NCBI GenBank assembly: GCA_038900335.1
Contig: JBBMRB010000004.1
Span: 186,001 to 250,000 of the forward strand
DNA: 64,000 nt
Direction of reading: 5' to 3'
Source: Rs1 sp038900335
Lineage (GTDB): Bacteria; Pseudomonadota; Gammaproteobacteria; Pseudomonadales; Balneatricaceae
Positions 35,448-44,827 of this stretch are shown here, piece after piece. The position numbers were made by a program, and so were the translations under genes. Every line of letters begins with the position of its first letter. The first letter of the stretch is position 1. Below the pieces are notes generated by a model, which worked only from the letters and a program-made list of their open reading frames with translations, searched no databases and had not been told where the DNA came from.

Positions 35448-36065
35448 ATGACTGCATTAGATGAAATAAAACAATTTTTAGCCTGTGAAACGCCGCAAGC
35501 TTGGATAGATAAAGCGCTAACAGAGCAGTCATTAATGTTGATTGATCATGCTCACTGTGAGAAAAAAGCGGCATCTACGGCGATGACCTTGATGTTTCGC
35601 TACGTTGAAAAACCTGATCTACTGCGTAAAATGTCTCGTCTTGCTCGTGAAGAGTTGATTCATTTTGAGCAAGTGATCACATTGATGGTCAGCAGAAATA
35701 TAGAATATGTACATTTAGATGCATCAAGATACGCCGGTGGTATGCGCTCTATCGTCAGAACTTACGAGCCGCAACGTTTGGTTGATGTGCTTATTGTCGG
35801 TGCATTTGTTGAGGCTCGCTCGTGTGAGCGCTTTGCTAAATTGGCACCGTTTTTAGATGACGAGCTAGAGAAGTTTTATAGCTCCTTATTAAAATCAGAA
35901 GGCCGTCATTATCAAGATTACCTGCAGCTCGCTCAAGAGTATGCCGGTGAGCCAATTGATGATCGCATTGCTGAGTTTAGAGCAATTGAACAAGAACTGA
36001 TTTTAAGCCCAGATACCGAATTTCGCTTTCATAGCGGTGTACCCGCCCAAAGCGCTACTCAATAA
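35448..36065 (+). CDS. miaE: tRNA-(ms2io6A)-hydroxylase MiaE
   Basis: Non-haem di-iron monooxygenase that hydroxylates the isopentenyl group of ms2i6A37 in tRNA. The 205-residue ferritin-like four-helix bundle carries iron ligands in DHAHCEKKAA (about residue 34-43), AREELIHFEQV (about 65-75) and EARSCERFAKLA, with another EGRHYQDYL. All four ligand helices are visible. It is followed 21 bp later by ttcA, another tRNA-modifying enzyme, so they form a small tRNA-modification operon. Confidence 0.94.
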   Translation: MTALDEIKQFLACETPQAWIDKALTEQSLMLIDHAHCEKKAASTAMTLMFRYVEKPDLLRKMSRLAREELIHFEQVITLMVSRNIEYVHLDASRYAGGMRSIVRTYEPQRLVDVLIVGAFVEARSCERFAKLAPFLDDELEKFYSSLLKSEGRHYQDYLQLAQEYAGEPIDDRIAEFRAIEQELILSPDTEFRFHSGVPAQSATQ

Positions 36066-36086
36066 TAGCCAACGAAGTAATAGAAT

Positions 36087-37031
36087 ATGAATGCATCAAT
36101 AGATTTAACAGAACAATCGCAGGATTCGCAGCCAACCAGTGCTGAGCAAACCACGCAAAAATTAAATAAAGTACATCGCAAGCTAAGACGTGAAGTAGGG
36201 CGTGCAGTACTTGATTATAAAATGATTGAACACGGCGATAGGATTATGGTGTGTTTGTCAGGTGGTAAAGATTCATTTGCGATGTTGGATCTATTGATCA
36301 GTTTACAGCGAAATGCCCCTGTTGATTTTGACTTGGTGGCTGTTAATCTCGATCAAAAACAACCTGGCTTTCCCGAGCACGTGTTACCTGAATACCTCGA
36401 TAAAATGGGTATTGAATATTATATTGTGGAAAGAGATACCTACTCTGTAGTGCGCAGTAAAATACCTGAAGGTAAAAAGACTTGTGGATTGTGCTCGCGC
36501 TTAAGACGCGGCACATTGTATTCTTTTGCTGAAGAAATTAATGCCAATAAAATTGCATTAGGTCATCATAAAGACGATATAGTAGAAACCTTATTTTTAA
36601 ATATGTTCCACGGCGCACGCCTGGCAGCAATGCCACCTAAATTGCGCTCAGATGATGGGCGTAATATCATTATTAGACCGCTAGCGTATGCGCGCGAGCA
36701 AGATATTATTGAATACGCTGACTATAAACAGTTCCCTATTATTCCCTGTAACTTGTGTGGCTCACAAGAAAACTTGCAAAGACAGAATATTAAAGACATG
36801 TTAAGTGCTTGGGAGCGTGAGCAGCCTGGCAGAATGGAAAGTATTTTTGGTGCATTGAAAAACATATCACTGAGTCAGTTATGCGATAAAGAGCGCTTTG
36901 ATTTTGAGAATTTGACGATTGATCGCTCAACGCCGCGCCCTGAATATGAATACGCAAATGCTCAAGAGGTGAATAAAAGCAGTCAGCCTCATAATCCGCT
37001 GCAAATTATAGAGGCTGTTAGTCTCAGCTAA
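36087..37031 (+). CDS. ttcA: tRNA 2-thiocytidine(32) synthetase
   Basis: ATP- and Fe-S-dependent enzyme that thiolates C32 of certain tRNAs. It has 314 residues (E. coli 311). The PP-loop CLSGGKDSFAMLDLL is at about residues 55-69. The CGLCSRLRRG cysteines at about 132-141 and PCNLCGSQENLQRQ at about 222 provide the cluster ligands (CXXC plus a downstream cysteine). The last 4 bases overlap the 3' end of the converging acyltransferase gene. Confidence 0.96.
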   Translation: MNASIDLTEQSQDSQPTSAEQTTQKLNKVHRKLRREVGRAVLDYKMIEHGDRIMVCLSGGKDSFAMLDLLISLQRNAPVDFDLVAVNLDQKQPGFPEHVLPEYLDKMGIEYYIVERDTYSVVRSKIPEGKKTCGLCSRLRRGTLYSFAEEINANKIALGHHKDDIVETLFLNMFHGARLAAMPPKLRSDDGRNIIIRPLAYAREQDIIEYADYKQFPIIPCNLCGSQENLQRQNIKDMLSAWEREQPGRMESIFGALKNISLSQLCDKERFDFENLTIDRSTPRPEYEYANAQEVNKSSQPHNPLQIIEAVSLS

Positions 37032-38212
37032 TCTTGTTTGGTTTTCTGTGATTTATTCTGCTCTTCATTGTGTTGTTTGAAGGGCAGAAAACTAGCTAAA
37101 TAGTTTTTATGCTCATCAACTGCTGATGTTTCCCTCACTAGAAAATCTGCAATAGCCTCTCTAAATTGTGGGTGGCTTATATAGTGCGTAGAATAAGTTG
37201 TAATAGGCTCAAAGCCACGTTGGATTTTATGCTCACCTTGAGCACCTGGATCAAAGCGTTGGATTTTTTGCTCAATACAGTATTCTAGCGCTTGGTAATA
37301 ACAGGTTTCAAAGTGCAAGCTGTCAAAATTTTCCAGTGCTCCCCAGTAGCGACCGTATAGTACCGATTGCTCAGGGTCGGTGTTCTTAAAACACCACGCA
37401 CAAGCCACGGTGGCGCCTTGGTGTTGGGCAACAAACAGCACGATGTGCTCACTCATTGTGGCGATTAAATGTTGAAAAAATTCGATGTTTAAATAACCTT
37501 GTCTTCCTCGTTTTAAATACGTTAATTGGTAGCAGTGGAAGAAGTCTTGTAGCAATTGATCGCTAATGTTAGCGCCTTCAATGGCTTGTATGCTCACCTC
37601 TTGATCTTTAACAATACGTCGCTCTCTTTTGATGCCTTTGCGTTTGCGTGAGGTGAAGCTGGCAAGGTAGTGATCAAAATCTTGATAACCCTTATTGTGC
37701 CAGTGATACTGAACTCCTTGTCGGACTAAAAAATTGTGATGTTGAAAAAGCGCTTTTTCTGCAGGTTGCTGAAACAAGCCGTGCCAGCCAGAAAAACCAT
37801 AATCGGCACACAATTGTGTTATTTGTGTTGAAATAAAGGGGATGATTTCATCCAGTGCTAATAAACTGGCTACTCGAGGTCCGTAACACGGGCTAAAGGG
37901 AATGGCGGTCAATAATTTTGGATAGTATTCTAAACCACTTCTTTTGTAGGCATCAGCCCAGTCCCAATCAAACACAAACTCACCGCTTGAATGGGTTTTT
38001 TGAAACATCGGCATAATAGCGATTAGTTTATCGTCCTGATAAACCGTGATGTGAGTCGGCTGCCAGCCCGATTGGGCGTTAGTGCAGCCGCTCTCCTCTA
38101 GGGCGCTTAAAAATTCATGGCGCAGAAAGGGGTAGTGGGTTTGGCTCAAGCCATTCCAGTCTTGAGCGCTGATTTGGGTGATGCTGTTAAGTATCTTTGT
38201 TGTCAATTTCAT
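37028..38212 (-). CDS. GNAT/FemAB-like acyltransferase (PF04339 type)
   Basis: A 394-residue cytosolic protein of the DUF482 'peptidogalycan biosynthesis/recognition' family, built from two GNAT-like halves. Family stretches are HYPFLRHEFLSALEESGC (about 27-44), WDWADAYKRSGLEYYPKLL, PFSPCYGPRV, FTSRKRKGIKRERR (about 187-200) and the C-terminal FDPGAQGEHKIQRGFEP. Members may transfer an amino acid or acyl group to an unknown acceptor. The role is not established. It converges with ttcA with a 4-base overlap and is divergent from the HIT gene. Confidence 0.85.
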   Translation of the reverse strand: MKLTTKILNSITQISAQDWNGLSQTHYPFLRHEFLSALEESGCTNAQSGWQPTHITVYQDDKLIAIMPMFQKTHSSGEFVFDWDWADAYKRSGLEYYPKLLTAIPFSPCYGPRVASLLALDEIIPFISTQITQLCADYGFSGWHGLFQQPAEKALFQHHNFLVRQGVQYHWHNKGYQDFDHYLASFTSRKRKGIKRERRIVKDQEVSIQAIEGANISDQLLQDFFHCYQLTYLKRGRQGYLNIEFFQHLIATMSEHIVLFVAQHQGATVACAWCFKNTDPEQSVLYGRYWGALENFDSLHFETCYYQALEYCIEQKIQRFDPGAQGEHKIQRGFEPITTYSTHYISHPQFREAIADFLVRETSAVDEHKNYLASFLPFKQHNEEQNKSQKTKQD

Positions 38213-38379
38213 TGTTTGCTATACATTACGTTGCAAGTTAGTCTTATAATATTAGCAAGTTGCGCCGCGCGACGCATTGAATATCCATTTTAAATGAGTA
38301 TGTATGGATTGGTATTGAGTTTTTGCGATCAAAGGCGGTTTTATGTATCTGAGCAGCGCTCAAAATAGAGGTAATCGTG

Positions 38380-38832
38380 ATGAATAAATTAGAAGTTGGC
38401 TTTGAGCTCGATAGGCAATTAGCAGCAGATAGTATTGTATTAGGTGACTTTCCGCTATGTCAGTTGCTGTTGATCAATGATAGGCAGTATCCATGGTTTG
38501 TGTTGGTGCCAAGAAGGGCGGGAATATCAGAGCTTTATCATTTGTCAGATTCTGATAGGGTGCAAATGATGGTCGAATCTTGTGATTTAAGTGCTGCTTT
38601 AGCGGATGGTTACGCCGCCAGCAAGATGAATGTGGCTGCCATTGGTAATGTAGTTAATCAATTACATGTTCACCATGTGGTGCGTTTTGAAAGTGATGCG
38701 AGCTGGCCTGCACCTATTTGGGGTAAGTTTCCGGCAAAAGCTTATACATCTGTCGAGATTGAGGCGATTGATAAAAAAGTAAAAAGCTTATTGGAAACAA
38801 CATTGCTCAGTGCTGGGCACGAATCGACTTAG
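38380..38832 (+). CDS. HIT-domain protein
   Basis: Cytosolic nucleotide hydrolase-like protein of 150 residues in the histidine-triad superfamily. The triad motif reads NQLHVHHVVRF (about residues 87-97), the bacterial HIT form H-x-H-H seen in diadenosine-polyphosphate-hydrolase-like members. WFVLVPRRAGISELYHL near residue 38 is also typical. The ATG at 38380 is eight bases after AGAGG; a GTG one codon earlier is possible. Exact nucleotide substrate unknown. Confidence 0.88.
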   Translation: MNKLEVGFELDRQLAADSIVLGDFPLCQLLLINDRQYPWFVLVPRRAGISELYHLSDSDRVQMMVESCDLSAALADGYAASKMNVAAIGNVVNQLHVHHVVRFESDASWPAPIWGKFPAKAYTSVEIEAIDKKVKSLLETTLLSAGHEST

Positions 38833-38983
38833 GTCATATGTTGTCTAATTTTGGCGCTGTTTAGGTGTTAAATTCTGCGTAATCGCTAGTGAGGATGATA
38901 TTTTCTAGCTTAAGTACATTTTCAATATCACAAAATATAATTATTGGGTATAATCCGCCGCTTTGACTATGATGGATAGAAAA

Positions 38984-39229
38984 ATGCCTATTTTTGATTT
39001 CTCCTGCGATCAGTGTGGTCACCAATTTGAGAAGCTTGTAAAAAGTAGCGAGTCAGATGCGCCAAATTGTGTGGCATGTGCTAGCGATAACGTGACAAGG
39101 CAGATATCGGCGCCCGCTTTTAGATTGGCAGGTAGCGGTTGGTATGAGACTGATTTTAAGACAGGTAAAAAGAAAAATTTAGCATCAGCTAGTGATAGTC
39201 AATCGGGTTCAACTGACTCGAAGTCTTAA
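38984..39229 (+). CDS. FmdB-family zinc-ribbon protein
   Basis: An 81-residue protein beginning MPIFDFSCDQCGHQFEKL, the hallmark of the FmdB regulatory-protein family. A second CXXC pair follows at CVACAS, completing a four-cysteine zinc ribbon. The C-terminal tail is low-complexity and serine-rich. The start is placed at the ATG at 38984, matching the conserved MPIYEY-type opening; an upstream in-frame ATG (38963) adds seven unconserved residues. In many gammaproteobacteria this gene stands directly before aspS, as here. Function unknown. Confidence 0.88.
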   Translation: MPIFDFSCDQCGHQFEKLVKSSESDAPNCVACASDNVTRQISAPAFRLAGSGWYETDFKTGKKKNLASASDSQSGSTDSKS

Positions 39230-39346
39230 TAGCTGTTGCGCTATACATTAAGGGCTCTGTAAGCTCTACAACGCGACAGTGTAGCTATTGCATTAGGCAG
39301 CAGTTACAACAAATAAATTTTCAGATAATTTCAATAGGAATATATT

Positions 39347-41119
39347 ATGCGCAGCCATTATTGCGGCGACTTGCGAAAAGTACAAGCAGGCGAAGAAGTA
39401 ACTATAGTCGGCTGGGTTCACCGTCGTAGAGATCACGGTGGGGTCATTTTTTTAGATGTGAGAGATCGCGAAGGTATCGTACAAGTTGTTTTTGATCCAG
39501 ATAGAGAAGCTAGTTTCGCTACCGCTGATTCTGTTCGTAATGAATATGTTATTGAGATTAAAGGTTTAGTTAGAGATAGACCAGAAGGTACTGTCAACCC
39601 GGATATGGGTACCGGCGAAATAGAAGTGTTAGGTAAAGAGCTGGTTATACTTAATAAATCAGAAACACCTCCTTTTCAGCTAGATGATCATCAACAAGTG
39701 AGTGAAGAGGTTCGTTTAAAGAACCGCTTCATGGATTTACGTCGCCCTGAAATGCAGCAGAAGCTGCGCCTGCGTGCCTCAGTGTCTTCTTATATCCGTA
39801 ATTTCTTAGATGACAACGGTTTTCTTGATATAGAAACGCCAATATTGACACGTGCTACCCCTGAGGGCGCTCGTGATTATATTGTGCCTTCGCGCACCCA
39901 TGAAGGTAGTTTTTTTGCATTGCCACAATCGCCACAGTTGTTTAAACAATTGTTGATGGTCTCTGGTTTTGATCGTTACTACCAAATCGCTAAATGTTTT
40001 CGCGATGAAGATTTAAGAGCTGACCGTCAGCCTGAATTTACCCAGATTGATATCGAAATGTCATTCATGGGTCAAGATGAAGTGATGGCTATCACTGAGA
40101 AAATGATCACAGGTTTGTTCCAAAACAAAATCAATGTTGATCTTGGTCAGTTCCCAAGAATGACATACGCTGATGCTATGTCCAAATATGGATCTGACAA
40201 GCCAGATTTGCGTAACCCAATGCAGTTGGTTGATGTCGGCGATTTAATGGCTGATATTGAGTTTAAGGTATTTGCAGGGCCTGCTAATGATGCGGATTCT
40301 CGCGTGGCTGCGCTTAAAGTACCAGGTGGTGCTACATTGACGCGTAAATTGATTGATGAATACACTAAGTTTGTTGGTATTTACGGTGCGCGCGGTTTAG
40401 CGTGGATTAAAGTCAATGAATTAGCAAAGGGCGCTGAGGGCCTGCAGTCTCCTATCGTTAAGTTCTTAGGTGAAGATGTTGCAATGAAAATCATGCAGCG
40501 TTTAGATGCTAAAGATGGCGATTTAGTGTTCTTTGGTGCAGATAAAACCAACGTTGTAAACGAGGCGCTAGGTGCTTTACGTAACAAGGTAGGTGTTGAT
40601 TTAGACATGCTAACGTGTGAGTGGGCGCCGCTTTGGGTTGTCGATTGGCCAATGTTTGAAAAGACATCTGATGGCGGTATCACTGCAATACATCATCCAT
40701 TTACAGCGCCAAGTTGTACAGTAGAAGAATTAGAGGCGGATCCGTTAGCCGCACAATCTATTGCTTATGATATGGTGTTAAATGGCTGTGAGCTAGGTGG
40801 CGGCTCTATTCGTATTCATCAAGGTGAGATGCAAAAGGCAGTGTTCCGCTGTCTGGGTATTTCTGATGAAGAGGCACAAGAGAAATTTGGCTTCTTGTTA
40901 AATGGCTTAAAATATGGAGCGCCTCCACACGGTGGTTTGGCTTTCGGTCTCGATCGTCTGATTATGTTGATGGCAGGTACTGACTCTATCCGTGAAGTTA
41001 TTGCTTTTCCTAAAACTCAGACTGCTGCTTGTCCATTAACTAATGCGCCAGGTGTGGTTAGTAAAGAGCAATTGAAAGAATTAAACATTAGGCTTAGAGA
41101 AAAAATCACTGTCGCTTAA
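39347..41119 (+). CDS. aspS: Aspartyl-tRNA synthetase
   Basis: Class IIb synthetase that charges tRNA-Asp (or tRNA-Asp/Asn). The 590 residues fit the bacterial type (E. coli 590). N-terminal OB-fold anticodon-binding domain (about 1-105: GWVHRRRDHGGVIFLDVRD). Motif 2 region FRDEDLRADRQPEFTQID (about 218-235), the bacterial GAD insertion (about 290-410) and motif 3 GLAFGLDRLIML (about 530-541) follow. Very high conservation suggests a standard housekeeping copy. It ends with a strong terminator. Confidence 0.98.
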   Translation: MRSHYCGDLRKVQAGEEVTIVGWVHRRRDHGGVIFLDVRDREGIVQVVFDPDREASFATADSVRNEYVIEIKGLVRDRPEGTVNPDMGTGEIEVLGKELVILNKSETPPFQLDDHQQVSEEVRLKNRFMDLRRPEMQQKLRLRASVSSYIRNFLDDNGFLDIETPILTRATPEGARDYIVPSRTHEGSFFALPQSPQLFKQLLMVSGFDRYYQIAKCFRDEDLRADRQPEFTQIDIEMSFMGQDEVMAITEKMITGLFQNKINVDLGQFPRMTYADAMSKYGSDKPDLRNPMQLVDVGDLMADIEFKVFAGPANDADSRVAALKVPGGATLTRKLIDEYTKFVGIYGARGLAWIKVNELAKGAEGLQSPIVKFLGEDVAMKIMQRLDAKDGDLVFFGADKTNVVNEALGALRNKVGVDLDMLTCEWAPLWVVDWPMFEKTSDGGITAIHHPFTAPSCTVEELEADPLAAQSIAYDMVLNGCELGGGSIRIHQGEMQKAVFRCLGISDEEAQEKFGFLLNGLKYGAPPHGGLAFGLDRLIMLMAGTDSIREVIAFPKTQTAACPLTNAPGVVSKEQLKELNIRLREKITVA

Positions 41120-41165
41120 GTGTTATAAATAAGGCGTTATTGGCAGTGCTCAATAACGACAATAA

Positions 41166-41200
41166 AGCCTGATGTTAATTTTAGCATCAGGCTTTTTTTT
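41166..41200 (+). terminator. Rho-independent terminator of aspS
   Basis: Stem AGCCTGATG/CATCAGGCT with a loop of about 8 bases, followed by eight T, 46 bp after the aspS stop. Confidence 0.95.
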
Positions 41201-41342
41201 GCGTAAAAAATATAATGGTTTGATTTTTTCCTCTTTAGTGCCAAGCTTGATGAGTGTGTCTGATTAGTGAAAATGAATTTGAGTTTTTGACAATGAAATT
41301 GGTTTTTTTTGTTTTTTTGTCAGGTTTATCGTTAAGCAACCT

Positions 41343-41371
41343 ATGATAGAGCAATGAAGCTCATGTATAAT
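41343..41371 (+). promoter_or_regulatory. Probable promoter of the nqr operon
   Basis: A perfect -10 TATAAT (41366-41371) with a poor -35 (ATGATA at 41343-41348, 17-base spacer). It is the only good -10 in the gap upstream of nqrA. Confidence 0.4.
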
Positions 41372-41504
41372 CGACAAGTTTTTTGGTGGGAAATGTTGTT
41401 GTAGTATAAAAAATAAACACGCTGTCATTGTTGTTCTATAACGTTAATGGCAGACAATAACAATAATTATTTCTTAAAATATTAATCGTGATTGGGTGAA
41501 GAAT

Positions 41505-42845
41505 ATGATCAAGATCAACAAAGGTCTAGATCTGCCGATATTAGGCACAGCTGCTCAGAGTATTTCTGAGTCAACTAAAGTGCGATCGGTTGCCGTGAGC
41601 GGGCCAGATTATGTTGGTTGTAAACCAACGATGGCCGTGAAGGTAGGAGACCGAGTTAAGATCGGTCAATTGATCTTTTCTGACAAGAAAATTGAAGGTG
41701 TAAATATTACAGCGCCTGCTGCTGGTACTGTAATAGAAATTAACCGTGGTGAGCGTCGTATGTTGCTCTCTGTGGTGATTGAAATTGATGATAGTGAAGA
41801 GTCTGTTGAGTTTGACAAGTTTTCTGTTGATCAATTAGATTCATTATCTGGCGAACAAGTGGCTGCACAGTTACAAGAATCAGGTTTATGGAGCGCTTTA
41901 AGAACGCGTCCATTCTCTAAAATTCCTGCAGTGGGTGCGACAGCAGAAGCAATTTTTGTAACCGCTATGGATACCAATCCATTAGCAGTCAATCCTGAGC
42001 TTATTATTGCTGAAGATAGTGCTGATTTTAGTAATGGATTAACATTACTGACTAAACTGAGCGAAGGTGAAGTGTTTCTCTGTAAAGAAACCGGTGCGAA
42101 TATCCCTACGGCTAATGGTGTAACAGTAAGTGAGTTTGAAGGTGTTCATCCTGCTGGCAATGTCGGTACTCATATACATCACTTGAAACCAGTATCTAGA
42201 AACCGCTTTGTTTGGTCTATAGGTTATCAAGACGTTATTGCTATAGGTAAATTATTTACCCAGGGCAAGTTGTCTGTCGATCGCTATGTGTCAATTGCCG
42301 GCCCTGTTGTTAGTACTTCAAAGCTTGTTAAAACAAGAGTGGGCGCAAAAATTAGTGATTTGATTGCAGATTGTGCGCAAACAGCTGGCAATCGCGTTAT
42401 TTCTGGTTCTGTATGGAATGGTCGTACAGCTGCTGGAGCGCTTGATTATATCGGTCGTTACGCAAATCAAATAACCGTGCTTGAACAAGGTGATAAGCGT
42501 GAGTTCATGGGATGGGCAGCACCTGGTGCGAAACAATTCTCAGTACTGAACGTATTTACTTCTGCGCTAAGTCGTAGCAAAAAATTCAAGTTCTCAACGA
42601 CCACTTATGGCTCTGAACGTGCGATGGTACCTGTTGGCCAATTTGAGAGATTGATGCCGCTGGATATTTTGCCGACACAATTACTTCGCGCCATTGTCAC
42701 TGGTGATATCGTATCAGCAATGGAGCTTGGCGCTCTTGAACTCGATGAAGAAGATTTAGCTCTATGCACATTTGCCTGCCCTGGTAAATATGAGTACGGC
42801 CCGATTCTTCGCGATAATTTAACACGTATCGAGAGAGAGGCGTAA
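41505..42845 (+). CDS. nqrA: Na+-translocating NADH:quinone reductase subunit A
   Basis: Peripheral cytosolic subunit of the six-subunit sodium pump that oxidises NADH and reduces ubiquinone. It has 446 residues (Vibrio 446). The opening MIKINKGLDLPILGTA, KPTMAVKVGDRVKIGQ (about 42) and HPAGNVGTHIHHLKPV (about 207-222) are family signatures. I use the ATG at 41505; a GTG three codons earlier is less like the family. It is the first gene of the nqrABCDEF-apbE-nqrM cluster; nqrB begins 2 bp after its stop. Confidence 0.97.
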   Translation: MIKINKGLDLPILGTAAQSISESTKVRSVAVSGPDYVGCKPTMAVKVGDRVKIGQLIFSDKKIEGVNITAPAAGTVIEINRGERRMLLSVVIEIDDSEESVEFDKFSVDQLDSLSGEQVAAQLQESGLWSALRTRPFSKIPAVGATAEAIFVTAMDTNPLAVNPELIIAEDSADFSNGLTLLTKLSEGEVFLCKETGANIPTANGVTVSEFEGVHPAGNVGTHIHHLKPVSRNRFVWSIGYQDVIAIGKLFTQGKLSVDRYVSIAGPVVSTSKLVKTRVGAKISDLIADCAQTAGNRVISGSVWNGRTAAGALDYIGRYANQITVLEQGDKREFMGWAAPGAKQFSVLNVFTSALSRSKKFKFSTTTYGSERAMVPVGQFERLMPLDILPTQLLRAIVTGDIVSAMELGALELDEEDLALCTFACPGKYEYGPILRDNLTRIEREA

Positions 42846-42847
42846 TC

Positions 42848-44056
42848 ATGAGCTTGAGAAATATTCTTGATAAAATGGAGCCGCATTTTCACAAAGGCGG
42901 TAAGTATGAAAATTGGTATGCGCTATATGAAGCGGCTGATACCATTTTTTATACACCAGGACATGTGACAAAAACAGCGGCTCACGTACGTGATGCTGCC
43001 GATTTGAAACGCATGATGATTCTAGTGTGGGCATGTACATTCCCTGCTGTATTCTTTGGTTTATACAATATTGGTCTGCAGGCAAACACTGCTATGGCTG
43101 GTATGGGCATAACAGAAGTCGATGGCGTTAGAGGTGCTTTCTTAGGTGCACTAACAGGGTTTGATGCGAATAGCTTGTGGGATAATATCTTACATGGTGC
43201 TGCTTACTGGCTGCCTATTTATGCCGTGACGTTTATTGTCGGTGGTTTCTGGGAAGTATTGTTTGCAATGAAACGCGGTCACGAAGTGAACGAAGGTTTC
43301 TTTGTTACCTCTATCTTGTTCTCGCTGACACTACCGCCAAGTATCCCATTGTGGCAAGTCGCTTTAGGTATTAGCTTTGGTGTGGTTATCGGTAAAGAAG
43401 TGTTCGGTGGAACCGGCAAAAACTTCTTAAACCCAGCGTTAACTGGACGTGCATTCTTGTTCTTTGCCTACCCTGCACAAATGTCAGGTGATGCGATCTG
43501 GACTGCAGTAGATGGTTTTACTGGTGCGACGCCGCTAAGCCTTGCTGCCACTGGCGGTCTTGATGCATTAGTTGAAAACGGTGTGTCTTGGACGCAGGCC
43601 TTTATGGGGCAAATACCGGGATCTATCGGTGAGGTGTCAACCTTTGCTATCTTAATCGGTGGCGGTGCTCTGGTGTTGATGAGGCTTGCTGCATGGCGAA
43701 TTGTCGCAGGTGTATTCCTGGGCATGATAGCAATGAGTGTGCTATTTAACCTGATAGGCTCTGATAGCAACCCGATGTTTGAATTGCCGTTCTATTGGCA
43801 TTTCGTATTAGGTGGCTTTGCTTTTGGTATGTTCTTCATGGCAACCGATCCTATTTCGGCTTCTATGACAAATACCGGTAAGTGGTACTTTGGTGCGTTA
43901 ATTGGTGTGATGGTTGTATTAATCCGCGTCGTTAACCCTGCTTTCCCAGAAGGCATGATGTTAGCAATCTTATTTGGTAATTTATTTGCACCATTGATCG
44001 ATAACTTTGTTGTTCAAGCAAATATCAAACGGAGGTTAGTACGCAATGGCCGCTAA
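42848..44056 (+). CDS. nqrB: Na+-NQR subunit B
   Basis: Integral membrane subunit (402 residues, about ten helices) that carries riboflavin and a covalently bound FMN and forms part of the Na+ path and quinone site. The flavinylation motif is seen in FTGATPLSLAA (threonine near residue 231). DPISASMTNTGKWYFG near the C-terminus is conserved. The N-terminal soluble part (LRNILDKMEPHFHKGG) is typical. Its 3' end overlaps nqrC by 11 bases. The covalent FMN would be attached by the ApbE encoded downstream. Confidence 0.97.
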   Translation: MSLRNILDKMEPHFHKGGKYENWYALYEAADTIFYTPGHVTKTAAHVRDAADLKRMMILVWACTFPAVFFGLYNIGLQANTAMAGMGITEVDGVRGAFLGALTGFDANSLWDNILHGAAYWLPIYAVTFIVGGFWEVLFAMKRGHEVNEGFFVTSILFSLTLPPSIPLWQVALGISFGVVIGKEVFGGTGKNFLNPALTGRAFLFFAYPAQMSGDAIWTAVDGFTGATPLSLAATGGLDALVENGVSWTQAFMGQIPGSIGEVSTFAILIGGGALVLMRLAAWRIVAGVFLGMIAMSVLFNLIGSDSNPMFELPFYWHFVLGGFAFGMFFMATDPISASMTNTGKWYFGALIGVMVVLIRVVNPAFPEGMMLAILFGNLFAPLIDNFVVQANIKRRLVRNGR

Positions 44057-44825
44057 TAATGACTCAATCGGCAGAACGATTACTGTTACCGTGCTTTTGT
44101 GCGTTGTATGTTCTGTCATAGTATCTGCTGCAGCAGTACTGTTAAAACCGCAACAGCTAATTAACAAAGACTTAGACCGTCAAAGTAATATTTTGGCCGC
44201 TGCGAAAATAGACTATCAGGGAAAGGATGTCAGAAAACTTTTTGCTGAGAAAATAGTGACTAAGTACGTGGATCTTAAAACGGGCGAATATGTTGAAAAA
44301 CCTGTTGGCTATAAAGATGCACAGCGTGCAGCGAAAGAGCCTGCTCTTTCAACGGCGTTAACTAAAGAGCAAGATATTGCCTCTATTAGACGTACAGCGA
44401 ATGTGATGCCAGTTTATTTGGTTAACGAAGCTGATCAGTTAGATAAGGTTATCCTACCTGTTCACGGTTACGGTCTTTGGTCTACTCTCTATGGCTTCTT
44501 AGCATTGGAAAATGATTTGAATACAGTGGTTGGTTTTGGTTTTTACTCACATGCTGAAACGCCTGGCTTAGGGGGTGAAGTTGATAACCCTAAGTGGAAA
44601 GCGTTGTGGCCTGGTAAGAAAATCTATGCTGAAGGTTCAATGGAGCCTAAAATTGGCTTAGTTAAAACTGCTGTTGTTGCTGGTGCTGCTGGTTCTGAGT
44701 TTAAGATCGATGCCTTATCAGGTGCGACTTTAACCAGTAACGGTGTAACCAAACTTGTTCAATTTTGGATGGGAGAAAATGGTTTCGCCAATTTCCTGAC
44801 CAACCTTAAAGCAGGGGAGAGTTAA
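44046..44825 (+). CDS. nqrC: Na+-NQR subunit C
   Basis: Membrane-anchored periplasmic subunit (259 residues) with one N-terminal helix (about residues 10-32) and a periplasmic FMN-binding domain. The SGAT flavinylation motif is in DALSGATLTSNGV (threonine near residue 226), and the supporting HAETPGLGGEVDNPKW segment (about 162-177) is present. Overlap with nqrB implies translational coupling. The gene lies between nqrB and nqrD, as in all complete operons. Confidence 0.97.
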   Translation: MAANNDSIGRTITVTVLLCVVCSVIVSAAAVLLKPQQLINKDLDRQSNILAAAKIDYQGKDVRKLFAEKIVTKYVDLKTGEYVEKPVGYKDAQRAAKEPALSTALTKEQDIASIRRTANVMPVYLVNEADQLDKVILPVHGYGLWSTLYGFLALENDLNTVVGFGFYSHAETPGLGGEVDNPKWKALWPGKKIYAEGSMEPKIGLVKTAVVAGAAGSEFKIDALSGATLTSNGVTKLVQFWMGENGFANFLTNLKAGES

Positions 44826-44827
44826 TA

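Larger units (their letters stand above)
41120..41504. other. Intergenic region before the nqr operon
   Basis: This 385-bp gap starts with the aspS terminator, then becomes extremely T-rich (about 41270-41330, with T-runs on the plus strand). A TATAAT hexamer follows at 41366-41371, and a leader of about 130 bases precedes nqrA. No small ORF is supported. Confidence 0.45.
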